Shown piece after piece: positions 33,989 to 46,404 of a stretch of 64,000 nucleotides of DNA. The DNA is from Porphyra umbilicalis. Its lineage: Eukaryota > Rhodophyta > Bangiophyceae > Bangiales > Bangiaceae. The translations under genes were made by a program, and so were the position numbers. The stretch lies in assembly GCA_002049455.2 (NCBI GenBank), contig KV918936.1, positions 1 through 64,000 on the forward strand, in the 5' to 3' direction. The notes beneath the pieces are model-generated. The model had not been told where the DNA came from and did not search any database. It saw nothing but the letters and a program-made list of their open reading frames with translations. Each line of letters opens with the position of its first letter. Position 1 is the stretch's first letter.

Positions 33989-35591
33989 CGCGTTTGATGG
34001 TGTGTCTACTACTCGCGTTGCTTGTGCTCTTGTCATTGCGTTGTTCTCGGTCTTGTTTCTGGCCTTTTTCATTGCTTGCTGTGCTTGCGGGGGTGGGGGG
34101 TGGGGGTGGGGGCGAGGGCGCGGGGAGGGAGCGGGGGAGCGGGGGGAGCGGGGGGAGCGAGGGGAAAGGGGGTGGGGCGAGCGGGGGTGCGGGGAGAGAG
34201 GGCGTACTGCCCGTACTGCCCCCCCCCCCCCTCCCACGTACTGCCCCGTACTGCCCGTACTGCCCCCCTCCCCCCACATGAAGCGTGAGAGCGCCCTGTA
34301 AAATGCCTGTCTGTGTGCAACGTTCTGCGACGGTGAGCGATAACGTGGCGCAACAGGGGCCATATACGACGGCGCTTCCGCGTGCGCTGCGTACCCGGAT
34401 TACGACCTGCTGCGTAGCAACTGGGCGCGCGGCCACGAACCGCCGCAAGAGGGTGTCACGTAACTCCTCGGTAAATCCCATAGGACGTCCTGCAGGGTGC
34501 CTCTGGGGGCCTCCGGGTGCCTCTGGGTGCCTCCAGAATGCCTACTGGGGTGTGCGCAAGGTGCGCGCATGGCTCCCAGACACGACTTTGAGCAGTGTCA
34601 GATCGTACTGGGGATCTAAAATGCGAATATGGGACCTTACCCATTTGGAAGAACACTGTGGAGAACAGGGGTCCAGTACGCGACAAATCTCGGCAAATAT
34701 CGTACTGGGGGCCCATTTGGGACCGTTTCAGATCAACCTGCAATACTGCTGGCAAACTCCCCAGACACGTTCTCAGTACGTGGTACATTTTCGCGACGAT
34801 TCATCGAAGGATGCGCATCGCTGGGTACATGATAAAACACTCCAAACCTCCAAGCTGTTTCCAAGGCCTGGGGGCATCTCGAAGGTTGGGCGACACCCCC
34901 CCTCAATGGTCATCAGGGAGCCCTTCGAGGTCGAGCCCGTCGGTGCTGTGATTGGCTGTCTTGGTTGACACGTGCACGGGTGCTAGCCAATCGATGAGTG
35001 GCGACAAGCGATGCGTCTGGGACGCGCCCCAAATGAAAATATTTAAATGTTTCGTCGAAGTGCTCGATTTGAGAACAAGTACCAGATTGGGGCCTCGCGC
35101 GCGTGCTGCAGGGCACCCCACGCGACGAGGGTGAAAAACCCAGTTCCCGTTCGAGCCCCCAGATGTAGTGCACTCATCGATTTTGGACCACCGTTTCCAG
35201 CCTCTGGGCTGCTATGTGTTCCAGTCTATGGCAAACGTCAGGTGCCCCAATCGACGACGATTCTCCAACCACGGTTTCCAGCCTCCAGACCGCGAAGTGT
35301 TCGAGTCTATGTCACTTGTCAAGCACTGGCAATCACTCTGCAGCCACGCTTCGGGAGCACGTAATGTACTGGCGCAGTCTGGAGGGAGTTTGTGCAATAC
35401 TCTCCATTTCTTCCTTTAGATGACTACCCATACTCATCACCTCTATAGGTAGCCCGTCCAGATGACACGGTGGCAATGACAGACGTCGGGCCTGGAGGCG
35501 GCTGTCGTCCGCCCCCCAGGCTGGTGCCCGCCTAGCGGGCGATAGCACTAAAAGAGGGCGCAGAACGTATCTGAAAAGGCATGTCAATTGG
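33989..35591. other. Downstream region with TACTGCCC cluster; no gene
   Basis: G-rich 34091-34200 leads into five GTACTGCCC motifs at 34204-34265, the same motif as in intron 1 and exon 1 of the upstream gene. Further on there are GGTGCCTCTGGG repeats near 34496-34545 and several GTACTGGGG motifs at 34605-34715. No ORF is convincing. Confidence 0.5.
35182..35345. repeat. 81-bp tandem repeat, two diverged copies
   Basis: The blocks containing GTTTCCAGCCTC at 35193 and 35274 are 81 bp apart and resemble each other over most of that length. Confidence 0.6.
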
Positions 35592-36011
35592 TACAGTCGT
35601 TCCACAAAAAACCTAGCACTCAGCCGAGATCAATAGTACCACCCATATGTTCCTCGTTTCGCGTAAACGTGGCTGAGAACCAGAGACGTGTCAACGAACA
35701 ATTCTCAAAGGCGCTTTCGTGCTCAAAGACTGCGGGTGCTCAGACACACGAGGCAGCACATGACAGCAATGAGCCCTCCATCGCCCTTTCTGCCCCCCCA
35801 CATCGTGGAGCCGGGCCCTTCGGCCAATCTGGCTGGCCGCCCATTGGGGGGCATGCCAGGGGTCACTCGTCCCGTTCGAATTTCTGAACGCGGAGGCGGG
35901 CCCGTCAGCCAATTTAGCTGACGGCCCAGTGCGAGGTGGAGAAGATCTCCTCTTGCGAGCTATTTTGGGACTATGGCAAGTCCATTGCAAAATTATCGGA
36001 AATCGCAGCAT

Positions 36012-36350
36012 ATTTTGATCCTGGTCTGAGCCCTGAACATTGGCCCGACGGTCGAGATCATGGGCCCGTTCTCGGTCGCTCAAAATTGCATTCGGAAACT
36101 TATGACGAGCCGGGCGCATATGTCGACCGGACGACGGCGTTGCCGATCCGGTCGACGTCGCCACCGCGATCCGTTACCCCCCCCCCCCCCCCGGCTCCCC
36201 CCCCCCCCCGCACCGCCGCCACCACGATCCGCCCCCCCCCCCCCCCCCCCCTGCCCCCCCCCCCCCCCACGCCGCAGTCGCCCGGTCCGCAGCCTGCGCC
36301 ACTTCCTCGCCCTCGCCCGTTGGTGCCGATCATCGCTGTGGCTGCCTTGT
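36012..36350 (+). repeat. Inner inverted arm, left
   Basis: It pairs with 36700-37080. Landmarks include GGCGCATATGTCGACCGGAC and a run of C with short interruptions. Confidence 0.8.
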
Positions 36351-36699
36351 CGGTGATCTCTTTTGCCTTTCATTTGCTGTGTTGTTGTCTCAGGAATAAA
36401 TGGGCTCGCGTTTTTGTTTGTGGCCTCTCCGTACTAGTCCGAGGGCGCATCCCCCTCTCGCTCTCAGCGAGGGGCGCTCTCAGCGAGTATGTCATGTGCA
36501 TTTTGGAACGGCCATGAGGAACGTTCTTGACAAAGATGCGATGCACTCAGTTGCGAGGACTCCGCTTTGAGTCCCATAGCAAAAGCTGCAAGACGAGGTG
36601 GCAAAGAACGAAACATCAGCGAGAGAAATTTACGTCTTCAGGCGATATAGGAACAGCCACGTGAACAAGCCAGAGGACAAAAATAAACGTGCAAAAGAG

Positions 36700-37080
36700 G
36701 GAGGACGCCAGACGAGAGCAGAAACAGCGGTGACGAGCGCATAGAGAATGGGGAGGCCGCGGCGCCGGCGCCGGCTTCGACGGCGGCGGTGGGGGGGGAA
36801 GGCACGGATCGCGATAGCGGCGGTGGGGGGGCGGGGGGGGCGCGGATAGCGATGGCGGCGGTGCGGGGGGGGGGGAGAAGCCGGGGGGGGGGGGGGGTAA
36901 CGGATCGCGGTGGCGACGTCGACCGGCTCGGCAACGCCGTCGTCCGGTCGACATATGCGCCCGGCTCGTCACAATTTTCCGAATGCAATTTTAAGCGACC
37001 GAGAACGGGCCCATGATTTCGACCGTCGGGCCACTGTTCAGGGATCAGACCAGGATCAAAATATGCTGCGATTTCCGATG
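36700..37080 (-). repeat. Inner inverted arm, right
   Basis: Reverse complement of 36012-36350 apart from scattered changes. It carries the matching G runs at 36790-36897. Confidence 0.8.
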
Positions 37081-37925
37081 ATTTTGTAATGGACTTGCCA
37101 TCGTCCCAAAAATAGCGCGCAAGAGGAGATCTTCTGGTCTCTGTCCACCTCGCACTCGGCCGTCAGCCAAAATTGGCCGACGGGCCAGCCTTCGCGCTCT
37201 GAACATTCAAACGGGACGTGTGACCCCTGGCACGTCCGCCAGTGGGAGACCAGCCAGATTGGCGGATGGGCCCGGCTCCACGATGTGGGGGGCCAGAAAG
37301 GGCGATGGAGGGCTCATTGCTGTCGTGTGCTGCCTCGTGTGTCAGACCAGCCCGCGTCTGATGAGGCCATCCCCGAAAAAGGTGAAGGATTCCGACGGCA
37401 CCAACCCGCTCAGTCGTGACCTGCCTCCACGCAGTCCGTGAGCCGGTGACAAGTGGGGTATCTATTGAAGGGCCCTTTCTCAATAGGGACGCTCTGGCGC
37501 TTTCTCATTGGCCCACCAGATCACCGACAAAGTGGGCAGTGCCTCCTAGACCCTCGTGCCAATGAGGGCGCAGAGCCGTGGGAACTATTGAGGCAACAAT
37601 TTGCCGGCCTGCGCGATAGTGCCCACCACGTGGGAACGCGGGCGACATTCTGGAGCCATGTCTGCAATGGACCTGCCACGAACGCCGAAGTCGGGCGCGG
37701 CGTCGGCTCTTCCCGAAAGTTTGTTTCAGAAATCTCAAGTCCCTCACGAGAGGGTCCCCCGGGACCGCTGGGCGTCTCCTGGAATCGTGGATTGGTCACG
37801 TTTAAGAGATTTTCGAGAGCGCCTGACCAAAATCGAAAGCGTTGCATCGCAAAAGAGGCACATGTGAGATGTCGAGGGCACTATTGATCCCGCCAGAGTG
37901 CTAGGTTTTTTGTGGAACGACTGTA

Positions 37926-40225
37926 AAGAGCCCCAGCGGCGATGAGGGTGACGGCGGCGGGTGCCACGGGGGCCGGCTGCGACAGGCGGGAGCCGCCGGG
38001 TGACTGATGGTAGTTGGCTTTCCTGGCCATCTGAGTGGAACACAAGACAAACAGTGAGCAAAAGCAATGAAGGGGGCGGCATGAGGGGGTGAGGAAGGAA
38101 GGGGGAGAGGGGGTAATGAAGAGGGGGGGGGGGGGGGAGGAAGGGGGCAAGGTGCGGTAGCTCGACGACCAGAACGGCGGTGCTTGGGCAGAATGAGGCA
38201 AGACGAAGACGGCGGGGTCGGACAGCGGCTCGGGGTGGGGGAACAGCGGGGCGCTCGAGGATATCGCATGCAAAGGAAGGGGGGGGTGACGGCGGTAGGC
38301 GAGGGACAAAGTCGGGGAGGGGATAGGTCACTGACGCGGCGAGTGCCACACAGGACGCCGCAGATGGCTTCGCTGGACAACATTTTGCGCGCTCGAAGTC
38401 GAAGTGGGGCCCTTCGGTTCAATCATCATCGTAGATCGTTGGCCAATCATGTCCGGGATCATCGTACAAAGGGACAATTCAAGCGTTTAAGCCAATCACA
38501 GCTCGGATTGAGCAGACGTTGGTTCGCTTGAGATGCCCGCCCAAACTGCTCCGAACCCTGAGGAAGGCCCAAGCAGGGGCTCTGAGCTGGTCCAGACGGC
38601 ACGCCGTGGCTCCCTCGTCCTGCCGTTTTCAGGACGTCCGCTGCATTCGCCAGTGTCTCTCAGGCGCCACCATGGCCCTTTCCCCTGACTCTGCCACCAC
38701 CCCCCCGACTGCGAGCCCCCCCCTCCCCTCTCCTACCTTGGTGCAACTCTGCCCTCTGCTTCGTTGTGTCTTCCTCGACGCCCCTCCCCCCATTCTTTAA
38801 CGAGCCGCGCCTTCCCTTCTCCTCTGATGTTTTTCCCCGTCCTCCCCCACCCCTCCCCCCCCCGGTCATGTTCAGCTGTTCTTTTCCTTTGTTTCTGTTT
38901 CTGTATGCATCCGATGGCTCGAGCGCAGACCTGACCACCGCACAGTTGATGTGTCCCCGCACTTCGACCCTCACCGCACCACCGCTTGGCCAATATTACA
39001 TGTTCTGGTTGCTCACCCGTCCTTGTTAATATACCAGCACTTTCCCTTTCGTTCTGCTCAGTCCGCTAGCGGGCATCAAAGCGGACGGCGACCCGGTCGT
39101 CGCCGCCCACGAGCAGCCCAGGGCCGTCACAGCCGCCATCGGCGTCGACAGGTATACCTATAGCGATTCGACTTTCTTGACCTTACAAGCAAGCAGTTGA
39201 GTGTTAGAGCTGGAGTATTGAGATATAGTCAACTGCTCCGACGACGGCGTCGACGGTGTGCAGGAGCGCGTGGCGGGCCGAACAATAAAGGCTTTGTACT
39301 GAAGAAACCCCCCCATCGGAACAAGAAGTAGACTACACCTCGAGAGTGCTTGGCACGTGCCGGCACGCGCGTGCACGTGCCAAAAAGCTTCGAGGTCTGC
39401 GCACCTCGACCCCTGCCCAGACGCAATGGACGGGGGTTCGGCCGAAGCTTCGAGGTGCCCCCACGTGCTGGAAACAGCTTCGAGATTTGGGAGTGTTTAT
39501 TCAGGCTCTCGCTGGCTCCATCAGAAGTGTAGCGAAAGCGCTCGCCGATGCACTGTATGCCCGAATCTGGACCCGAACGAAAATCGCGTTTAGATGGACG
39601 TGTACCGAAGCAGGACGATACAAGCTGTTTTGGCCTCTGCTCCCAGAAATTCCCTGGACTTTAGTACAGGGTACTATACACACCCGCACGTTGAAAAATA
39701 AGTTGCCTTTTCCAGTGCACGTTGCGGGAGTACTTGACCAAAACCGTCCCGGGCGGGCCTTTTTGCGTCCTACGTTGTCCGGCGACGTCCCCAGATTGTC
39801 TCTTGACCATGGAAAGAAGCGCACAGGTCCGCCCGACCATCGTACGACTTTTCACGAGGTGGCGACGTCTTCATCGTCCGTACGGTTCGCGGGAGTAGAT
39901 CGTGGTTAAACAGGTACGTGAGGGCAGGTGCGGTGTTTGCGGGGTCGTGAGGGCGGGTTGACGGTGGCGGATGTGGGCACGCTCGCGTAAGATTTTGGGA
40001 CTTGCCGAAAAGGTGGCTTCAGAGGCCTGAGAGAGCGCTTTCCTTTCAAACGTTCGAATGGGGGGTTGAGCGGTCGCGCATCGCGTGGCTGCCCGAGCGG
40101 TTGTGGCCGTTCCCGTTGCCCGTGGTCGACTGGATCGGGGAGGTGGCGGCCCCCGACGGAGCATGGGCGTTGCAGGGTGTAGGGGCTGGAGGAAGAGCTG
40201 CGTGTCTTTTGTGGGTACGTTGATG
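37926..40225. other. No supportable gene
   Basis: Short ORFs only. A peptide frame at about 38532-38680 (MPAQTAPNPEEGPSRG) and one at 39809-39898 (MERSAQVRPTIVRLFTRWRR) start with ATG but have no known relatives. The donor-like CAG|GTACGTGAG at 39918 hints at an exon end there, but I could not trace a partner exon. Confidence 0.45.
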
Positions 40226-41700
40226 ATTGGGAGCCGGTCGGGGTGGGAGGGTGCTCGGTGGTGGGGGGTGGGGGCGGTGTGGGACGGGAGGCGGCGGGGA
40301 TGGAGACGTGTTGGGCGCTGCGCCGGTGACGCCGCCACACCCTCTGAGCGAGACGGCGACGGTGGGCGGCGGGGGCCAGGCACCGGCGGCGGTGTGGGGG
40401 CGCTGTGGTTGTGGTCGACGTGGACCGCATGTCATCGGTCGTGAAACGCGGAGAGGGGGGAGTGAGGGCGAGTGTGGCCGGGGGCGGCGACGACGGAGAC
40501 GTGTCGGCCGCCGCGGCGGCGACGCAATACCCGCCGAGCGAGGCGGCGGCGGCCAGGGCGGCGGGTCAAGTGGAGACCACCAGCTCCGCACGTCATCCGC
40601 CATGCACAGCGGCGCTGGAGGTGGGGGGGGGGAGTGCGGCCGGAGGCGGCGGCGGCGGCGACGTGTCGGCCGCCGCGCTGGTGACCCCGTCACCCGCCGA
40701 GCGAGGCGGCGGCGGCCGAGGCGGCGAGACGACCAGCTTGTGGTGGGCCATGCCGCCCGTCCATTCTTTTCGCGGCCGCCCAACCGCGCGCCATGTCCTA
40801 CGCGCGGTACACCCGCGTGTGGTGGGTGGGGGCGGCGGCCACCGCCGCTGCAGGCGTTGCCGCCGCACCTGCCGCCGACGCGGCGGTGGGCGGTGGACGA
40901 CCACGCGTGGGACGCGCGCCCGCATGCAGGGGCGACCGGCGGCCGCGGCGGTGGCAGCGGTGGCGGCGGCGGCGGTGGCGGTGGCGGTTGAGGCCCCCTC
41001 AGTGGCGGCGCGTGGGCCTCGTCCGCCTGCCGCCACGCGCAGCTGCCGCAGTCGGATGCGCGACCGCCGCTGCCGTGGGGGCTACTCGGCCACCGCCGCG
41101 GCGGCAGCGGCGTCGCTTCCGCCGCCGCCCGTCGCGTGGCGGCCCTCGGAGCGGTCACGCAGGATCGCCGCGGCGGCGCCCAGCCGGCGAGTCGCCCCTC
41201 CACCGCCCGCGGTGGGGCACCTTCGGATCATGCACGGCAGCGGCGGCGCTGGCTTCGGCCTCCCCCCTCAATGGCGTGGGGTCCCGCCGCGATTGGGGCA
41301 CGTCCGACCCTGCCCCCCGCCGCTGCTGGTCCTCGCCCCCACCAGCGGGTGCCCCCCGTCGACGCTGCGCGTTTGAGCGCGTGGGGGTGGCCTGTGGTGG
41401 CCGCTTCTATGGTCGCCGGTGTCGCAGCGTCCCCCCCCCCCCGCCCCTCGTGGCAGCAGCGGCGGGTACGCGGCGGCCGGCCTGTCAGCCGATGGGGCAG
41501 GGGCCCCAGTCGGGCGCACCCCGAGCCGCCCCCCGCACTGAGGCGCGCAGCGTGTGAGCGCCGGAGCCGCGGTAGCGGCGCGTCGCCGCCGCCGCGCACG
41601 CGCGGACGCGCCGCCGATGGCGGCTCAGTCGGGGCGCGGCGGCGCGGCGGGCGTCGGCGCCGAGCGGCACGTCGCTGCGGGGGATGCGAGGCTTACTGCT
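40226..41700. repeat. GC-rich degenerate repeat tract
   Basis: Blocks containing GGAGACGTGT or GCGACGTGTCGGCCGCCGCG recur near 40305, 40498 and 40660 and are followed by GAGCGAGGCGGCGGCGGC. The spacing is irregular (193 and 162 bp). The long ORFs on both strands are Arg/Ala/Pro-rich and are not called. Confidence 0.6.
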
Positions 41701-42000
41701 TGCATCATGTGAGTGGGAACGAGTGAAGACGGGATGGGGGGGGAGTCGACACCCGCCGCGGTCGCCCCGCTGGTCCGCCGTCCCACGAACGTGGTCACCG
41801 CGGCGGAAATGGTGTCAGGGTGATTGTACGGGGCTTCCATGGTGGCCGCCCTTGGGTGTGGGTGAGAATGGGGTGGAAAAAATACATGGAGGCTCTGTTG
41901 GCGTGGCGAGACAGTGGCGAGGTGTAGGTAGCCTTGTGTCTGAGCGGCGTTGCCCACTTGTCAGAGCACATCCTCAAGAGATGCTCGTGACTCTCTGGTC

Positions 42001-42070
42001 TATCTTTCGTCGTGTGAAAATGGTTTTGTCGTTTCGCAAGTCCAGGGTGTTTTCGCGAACGCGCTTTCAG
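42001..42070 (+). promoter_or_regulatory. 70-bp shared upstream element, DUF639 side
   Basis: TATCTTTCGTCGTGTGAAAA through CGCGAACGCGCTTTCAG. It matches 50131-50200 and 50203-50272 in reverse orientation at 64 of 70 positions, and all six differences from 50131-50200 are transitions. It ends 286 bp before the DUF639 start codon. The core is the palindrome TTCGCGAA. A regulatory role is inferred only from its position and orientation. Confidence 0.5.
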
Positions 42071-42355
42071 TATCTGGTATTGGCTCTTTTGCCCAGAATT
42101 TGAACTGCTGTGCCCCTCTCCCGCCCACCCGCGTAGCTGCCGTTCCCAAGGCTGGGCGGCTCGGACGACCGCTGCCCTTCCACGGACGGCTCGCACGGCG
42201 CTGCCCCACCCGACCGCACCGGCCTCGTGTCGGCCATTGCCCGTGTCGCTTTCCTTCCGCCGCCTCGTCGGCGTGCTGCCACGTCCCGTCTTCTCTAGTG
42301 GTCTTTGTCCTCCCCCCCCTCACCCTTCTCCCCTCCCACGCTAGCGCCTTTGCCG

Positions 42356-45300
42356 ATGAACGGGGCGGCGGACGTCATGGCGCCCCCACCCCGCGTCGCG
42401 ACCAGCTCCGCCCGGAGCGTGCCGCTGTGCTTCACGCACCATGGGGCGGTCGCGAGCGACGCTGGCCGGGCGGCCGGGTCCCACCTTCCCCAGTCGTCAT
42501 CGACAGGGTCCACCCCCCTCCACCTTGTGCGGTCCCCCTCCTCCCCCGCCCTCCCCACTCCTAGTTTGCCGCTGGGGAGCCCCGGCTCCGCGTCCTCAGC
42601 GGTCGCCGCCACCGACTGGCGCGACGCCTTAGTTGCTGTCTGCGCGGACCTGCTTGGCAAGCCCGTCGCGGCGCTCGCCGCCGAGTTTGCCGACGCCCAA
42701 GCCGAGTTACCCCCTGACGTGCGGCCGCTGAACGATGGCGGCGACGGTGGCGGCGGTGCCAGGCGGCGTTCGGGCCGTGGCGGCGCTGCCTCACCAGGCT
42801 CCTCCACGCCGCGGCCACGCGGGTTGTCGGCGGCGCCGTCCCCCCCCCGGTCGCCCGGCCGGCGCACCCCCCCCCCCGCACGGGCACGGCGGCGTTGGAC
42901 GCGGTGACGCGCCCACGGGACGTGGCCGACTATGTGCTGATGCGGACGTTGCGGACGCGGGACGGGTTTGCGGTGCAAAATGGGCGCTCGTGGCTCTTTA
43001 ACATTATGGACCGGTCGGGCCACGGGCGGGTGTTGCGGGGGGAGTGGACGCGCCTGGCGAGTTTGATGCCCCCCGTGGCCGACGCCGCCGTTGCGGGGGT
43101 GGTGTTTGAGGAGCTCCTCGCGGGGCAGCGCGACCGGAGGCGGGGTAGCGGCGGCGGCGGCGGCAGCGGCGGTGGCGATGGTGGGGGTGGGGGGGGGGCA
43201 CTCGCGAAGGCGATGGTATGAAGAAGAAGCGCGAGGGGGGTGGCGGTAAGAACGGGGCGGGCGCCGTCAGCAAGGCTGGCGGCGCCGGCGGCAGTGGTGG
43301 TGGCGGCGGTGGCGGGGGCATCCCCGGTATTCCCGGCATCCCCGGCCTCGTCCTTCCGCGTCTGTGGTGGGACCCCGCGCCCAAGGCCCCATCGCCGCCG
43401 CCGCCATCGCCATCGCCGCCGCCGTCCCCGAAGCCCATCGACACTGACCGCACCGGCCCCACCCGTGGGGACGGCCTGTACCCGGATGGCGCGGCGTTGA
43501 CGTACGACACGTGGACGCGCTACGTGACGGCGCTGCATGACAAGTACCGGCCGGTGGATGAGGAGTGGGAGCGGGCCAAGAGCATGGTACGTTTGAGGGG
43601 GAGGGGATGTGTGACGTTGTCTCGAGCGCCTCGGGGTGTGGCGACGGGGACGTGGCGATCGAGCTGGCATCCGTCCTTGGTCGGCCGACCAGATGGACCC
43701 CTTCACCTTGCCCGTGGCATATGCTACCACCGCTACATGAGTCGCTTGTACTGATCGCTGACTGCGCTGTCGTCTATCACATGTGTGGTTCTTTGTGGCG
43801 CATTCCGTCTCTCCCCCCTGTGGCATCTGGCGTCTGTAGCTGGGCATTGACGCGGCGGAGCCGCTGGTCAAGGCCGCCGGTGCGGTGGACCACTCGGACG
43901 TCCTTCCGGCTCTCGGCCGGTTGTACCTTTCGGAGCGCTACTTGGTCTTTATGGCCACCGTGGGGCGCAACCACTACGTGGTCCGTCTCGGCACCGTCTC
44001 TGCCGTCGGTGCGCGCTCGATACCGATTCTCATGCGCGACTGCCTGACCGTCTCGGTTGACCCAGAGTCGGTCGCCGTGCTGTCGGGACACGTGCCAACG
44101 CACCATGACGAGTCGGCGACGGTCGCCTCTGCCGCCGCCACGGCCGCCGTGGATGGCGCAGCAGCCGCCGCCGGCGTCAATGGCGGGGTATCCTCCTCGG
44201 CTGCCAACGGTGGGGGCGGGGGTATTGGCGCTGCCGTTACGGCCGCCCGGCGCTCCCGCGACGCGGCTGCGTCCAAGGCAGCCAAGGCCGCGTCGGCCGC
44301 TGCCGCCGCCGCCGCGGAACGCGCATCGCTCGGCAACCATGTGTCGTCGCTGGTGGCAGCTTTTGCCAATGCCGGAAAGCCGCTCGTCTTTTCACTGCTG
44401 GAGATACGGGAAACCAAGCGCCGCGACCATTGGCGGGTGCTGCTTGTGGAGATGGCGGCGGCGCACCGGCTGCACGCGGCGCTCGGGTATGGGACGGCGG
44501 GGCGGCTCACGCGGCGCGCGGTCGACGCGGCGGCGGCCGACGCGGATGCGGACGGGGGGATGCCGGCGAGCGCCGCGGGCGACGCGCTCGGCGCGGCCAC
44601 GGCGGCGACGCTCAAAGCCGTGTCACCGGCCATGGTGGGGGGGGGTGGAGACGGTGGGGCGGGGGGAACGTCGGCCTCTGTCGGCGGGAGGGGGGTACGT
44701 GCCGGCAACGGTGGTACTGGCGACGATGGTGGCGACGATGGTGGCGGTGGCACGTCCGCCGGCAGCGAGGCAACCGTTGGCATCGGCATAGGTGACGGCC
44801 TCGTGGACGTCCCCCGCCCATCCCCCGCCCTGACAGAGGCGGGCCCCCTGTCGGCGGCGGCGGCCGCCGGCGTCCCCGTCCACCGACCGTCGAGCCCGTA
44901 CGAGCACGACTTCTCGTCGCCGCTGTTGGCTGTGTTTGCACACGTCAACTGCGTGCGCTACCGGGCGCTGCGGCGAGCGACTGGCCGGCGGTCGCGGCGA
45001 CTACTCGTCTTTTCCAACCCAGCCGCAAGGCTGGCGGGGCTGGGCGGCGGCGGCGGCGTCACTGGCAACAGCGGCAACGGTGGCGGTGGTGGCGGCGGTG
45101 GTGGCGGGGCGGTCGCCCCTGCGTGCGTCGACGGGGCCAGCCGGCGGCGCCCCCCCGCCGACGGCTCGACGCTCATCCCCGCCGACGCGTGGGCGCCCAA
45201 CCCGGCCACCGAAGCCGGCGCCGCCGTCGCGTGGTACCTCCGCTCCGTCCGCACCGTCGACGGCCTCGGGGAGCGGAGTTGGGTGTCCCGCGCGCTGTCG

Positions 45301-46071
45301 GCCATCCGCGAAAACATTTCCGTCAATGTCGCCATGTACGAGGTGCGCGACGACGCGCCGTTTGATATGGCTACGCTCGGCGACAACCTGTCGCGGCTCT
45401 TTGAGTTGCTCGCCCCGCTCGGCACCCTCGCCGACGCCATCAATGGGCTGGTGCAGTGGCGTAACCCGCCCGCGTCGGTGCTCGGGTTGCTCGCCGCCCT
45501 CTTTGTCGCCCACGAAAATGCGATTGCCTACCTGCCGGCGGCGGCGGTCGCCGCCGCCGCGGGCACCGTCTTGTACAACCGGGCGGTGCTCTACGGCCTC
45601 GACGGCGTGGGCGGCGGCGGGGCGGACGGGCCCAACTTTTGGTCTCTCTCCTCGCCGTCGTCCCCCGCCGCCGAAGGAGCCCGCCTCCGCCGCCTGCGCA
45701 AGCGCCAAGCCGCGCGCGCGGCGGAGCGCCGCCGCGCGGCGGGCGTGGTCGCCATGCTGTCGGCCGTCCACGGCACGCTCCACGGGGTGCAAAACGGGTG
45801 CGCGCGGCTCAACCGGCAGCTCGGCAAAGTCGAGGTGCTCGCCCTGTGGGCGGTCGAAGCGGACAGCTGGAAGCTCGTCGGCAGTCTCATCGGCGTGGCG
45901 GCAGTGCTGGCGCTGCTGCCCGTCAAGGTGTTGTACGTGACGCTCGTGCTCTTCCTGTTTGGCAAGCACTTTTTGCCGCCCAACAACCCGGCGCTGCGGT
46001 GGTGGCTGTCTGTGCCGTCGGTGCTGCCGCCGCTGCCGCCGGGGGATCGGCTTTTGGGGGAGGCCGACTGA
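42356..46071 (+). CDS. DUF639-family protein with GRAM-like domain and C-terminal membrane segments
   Basis: Plant-lineage DUF639 proteins have no defined biochemical role. Exon 1 runs from ATG 42356 to 43586 and exon 2 from 43840 to 46071. Exon 1 has a Ser/Pro-rich start, then DWRDALVAVCADLLGKPVAA, and RTRDGFAVQNGRSWLFNIMD with SGHGRVLRGEW. Exon 2 opens with a GRAM-like strand set (GRLYLSERYLVFMATVGRNH), followed by HWRVLLVEMAAAHRLHAALG, SPLLAVFAHVNCVRYRAL and the DUF639-like block SWVSRALSAIRENISVNVAM ... LADAINGLVQWRNPPASVLG. Hydrophobic stretches follow, including LVGSLIGVAAVLALLPVKVL, suggesting an integral membrane protein. Exon 1 changes frame at C run 42867-42877 and near G run 43189-43198, which may be sequence errors. 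It converges on RPOT with 333 bp between stops. Confidence 0.7.
43587..43839 (+). other. Intron of the DUF639 gene, 253 bp
   Basis: Donor AGCATG|GTACGT and acceptor CGTCTGTAG|CTGGGC. It joins in phase 0 (EEWERAKSM then LGIDAAEPLVK). Confidence 0.8.
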
Positions 46072-46404
46072 GGTGGTGGGGGCTGCAGCGGCGGGGCAGG
46101 GGAGGGACGGGGTCGGGGCAACCGTGGCTCTTTTTTTCTTCTTATGGGTGGAGGGAGCAAGTGTACAGCGACGGGGGGGCCGTAGGGTCTGGGATGTGGC
46201 GGGCGCCACGGCCAGCGTGCTGCGAAAACAAGTCGGTGTGGGTTTCTCTGACATGTATGCGCCGAGTCCGAATCGTCGCGGTCAACCATCGGGTGCGCGT
46301 CGCCACGTCGCGTCGACCTTCCAGACTGTTCTTTCGTGATCCCCGCGCCGCACGCCCCCTCTTCCGCCGCTCCTCGCTCCGGCCGCGGGTGCCGTCCCCC
46401 CCCC
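46072..46404. other. Convergent 3' intergenic region
   Basis: 333 bp between the stop codons of the DUF639 and RPOT genes. It must hold both 3' ends; no clear polyadenylation signal or other feature was seen. Confidence 0.6.

Larger units (their letters stand above)
35594..37923. mobile_element. Foldback-type element, CAGTC termini, TA target site
   Basis: The ends are inverted copies starting CAGTCGTTCCACAAAAAACC, flanked by TA at 35592-35593 and 37924-37925. Inverted similarity continues inward in blocks; the longest is 36012-36350 against 36700-37080, with smaller ones near 35735-35900 and 37160-37345. The inner arms face each other across about 330 bp and include long C runs on one side and G runs on the other. 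The CAGTC end and TA site match the MITE at 906-1059, so this is Tc1/mariner-like by its termini. No transposase ORF was recognised. Confidence 0.7.

Noticed and set aside
35130-35165. GTTCGAGCCC considered as a tRNA B-box
   Set aside because: No matching A-box or cloverleaf could be folded around it.
40046-41557. Several ORFs of 250-385 codons on both strands
   Set aside because: GC-rich degenerate repeats with no recognisable domain and mutually overlapping frames.
45001-46254. 417-codon minus-strand ORF
   Set aside because: Antisense shadow of DUF639 exon 2.
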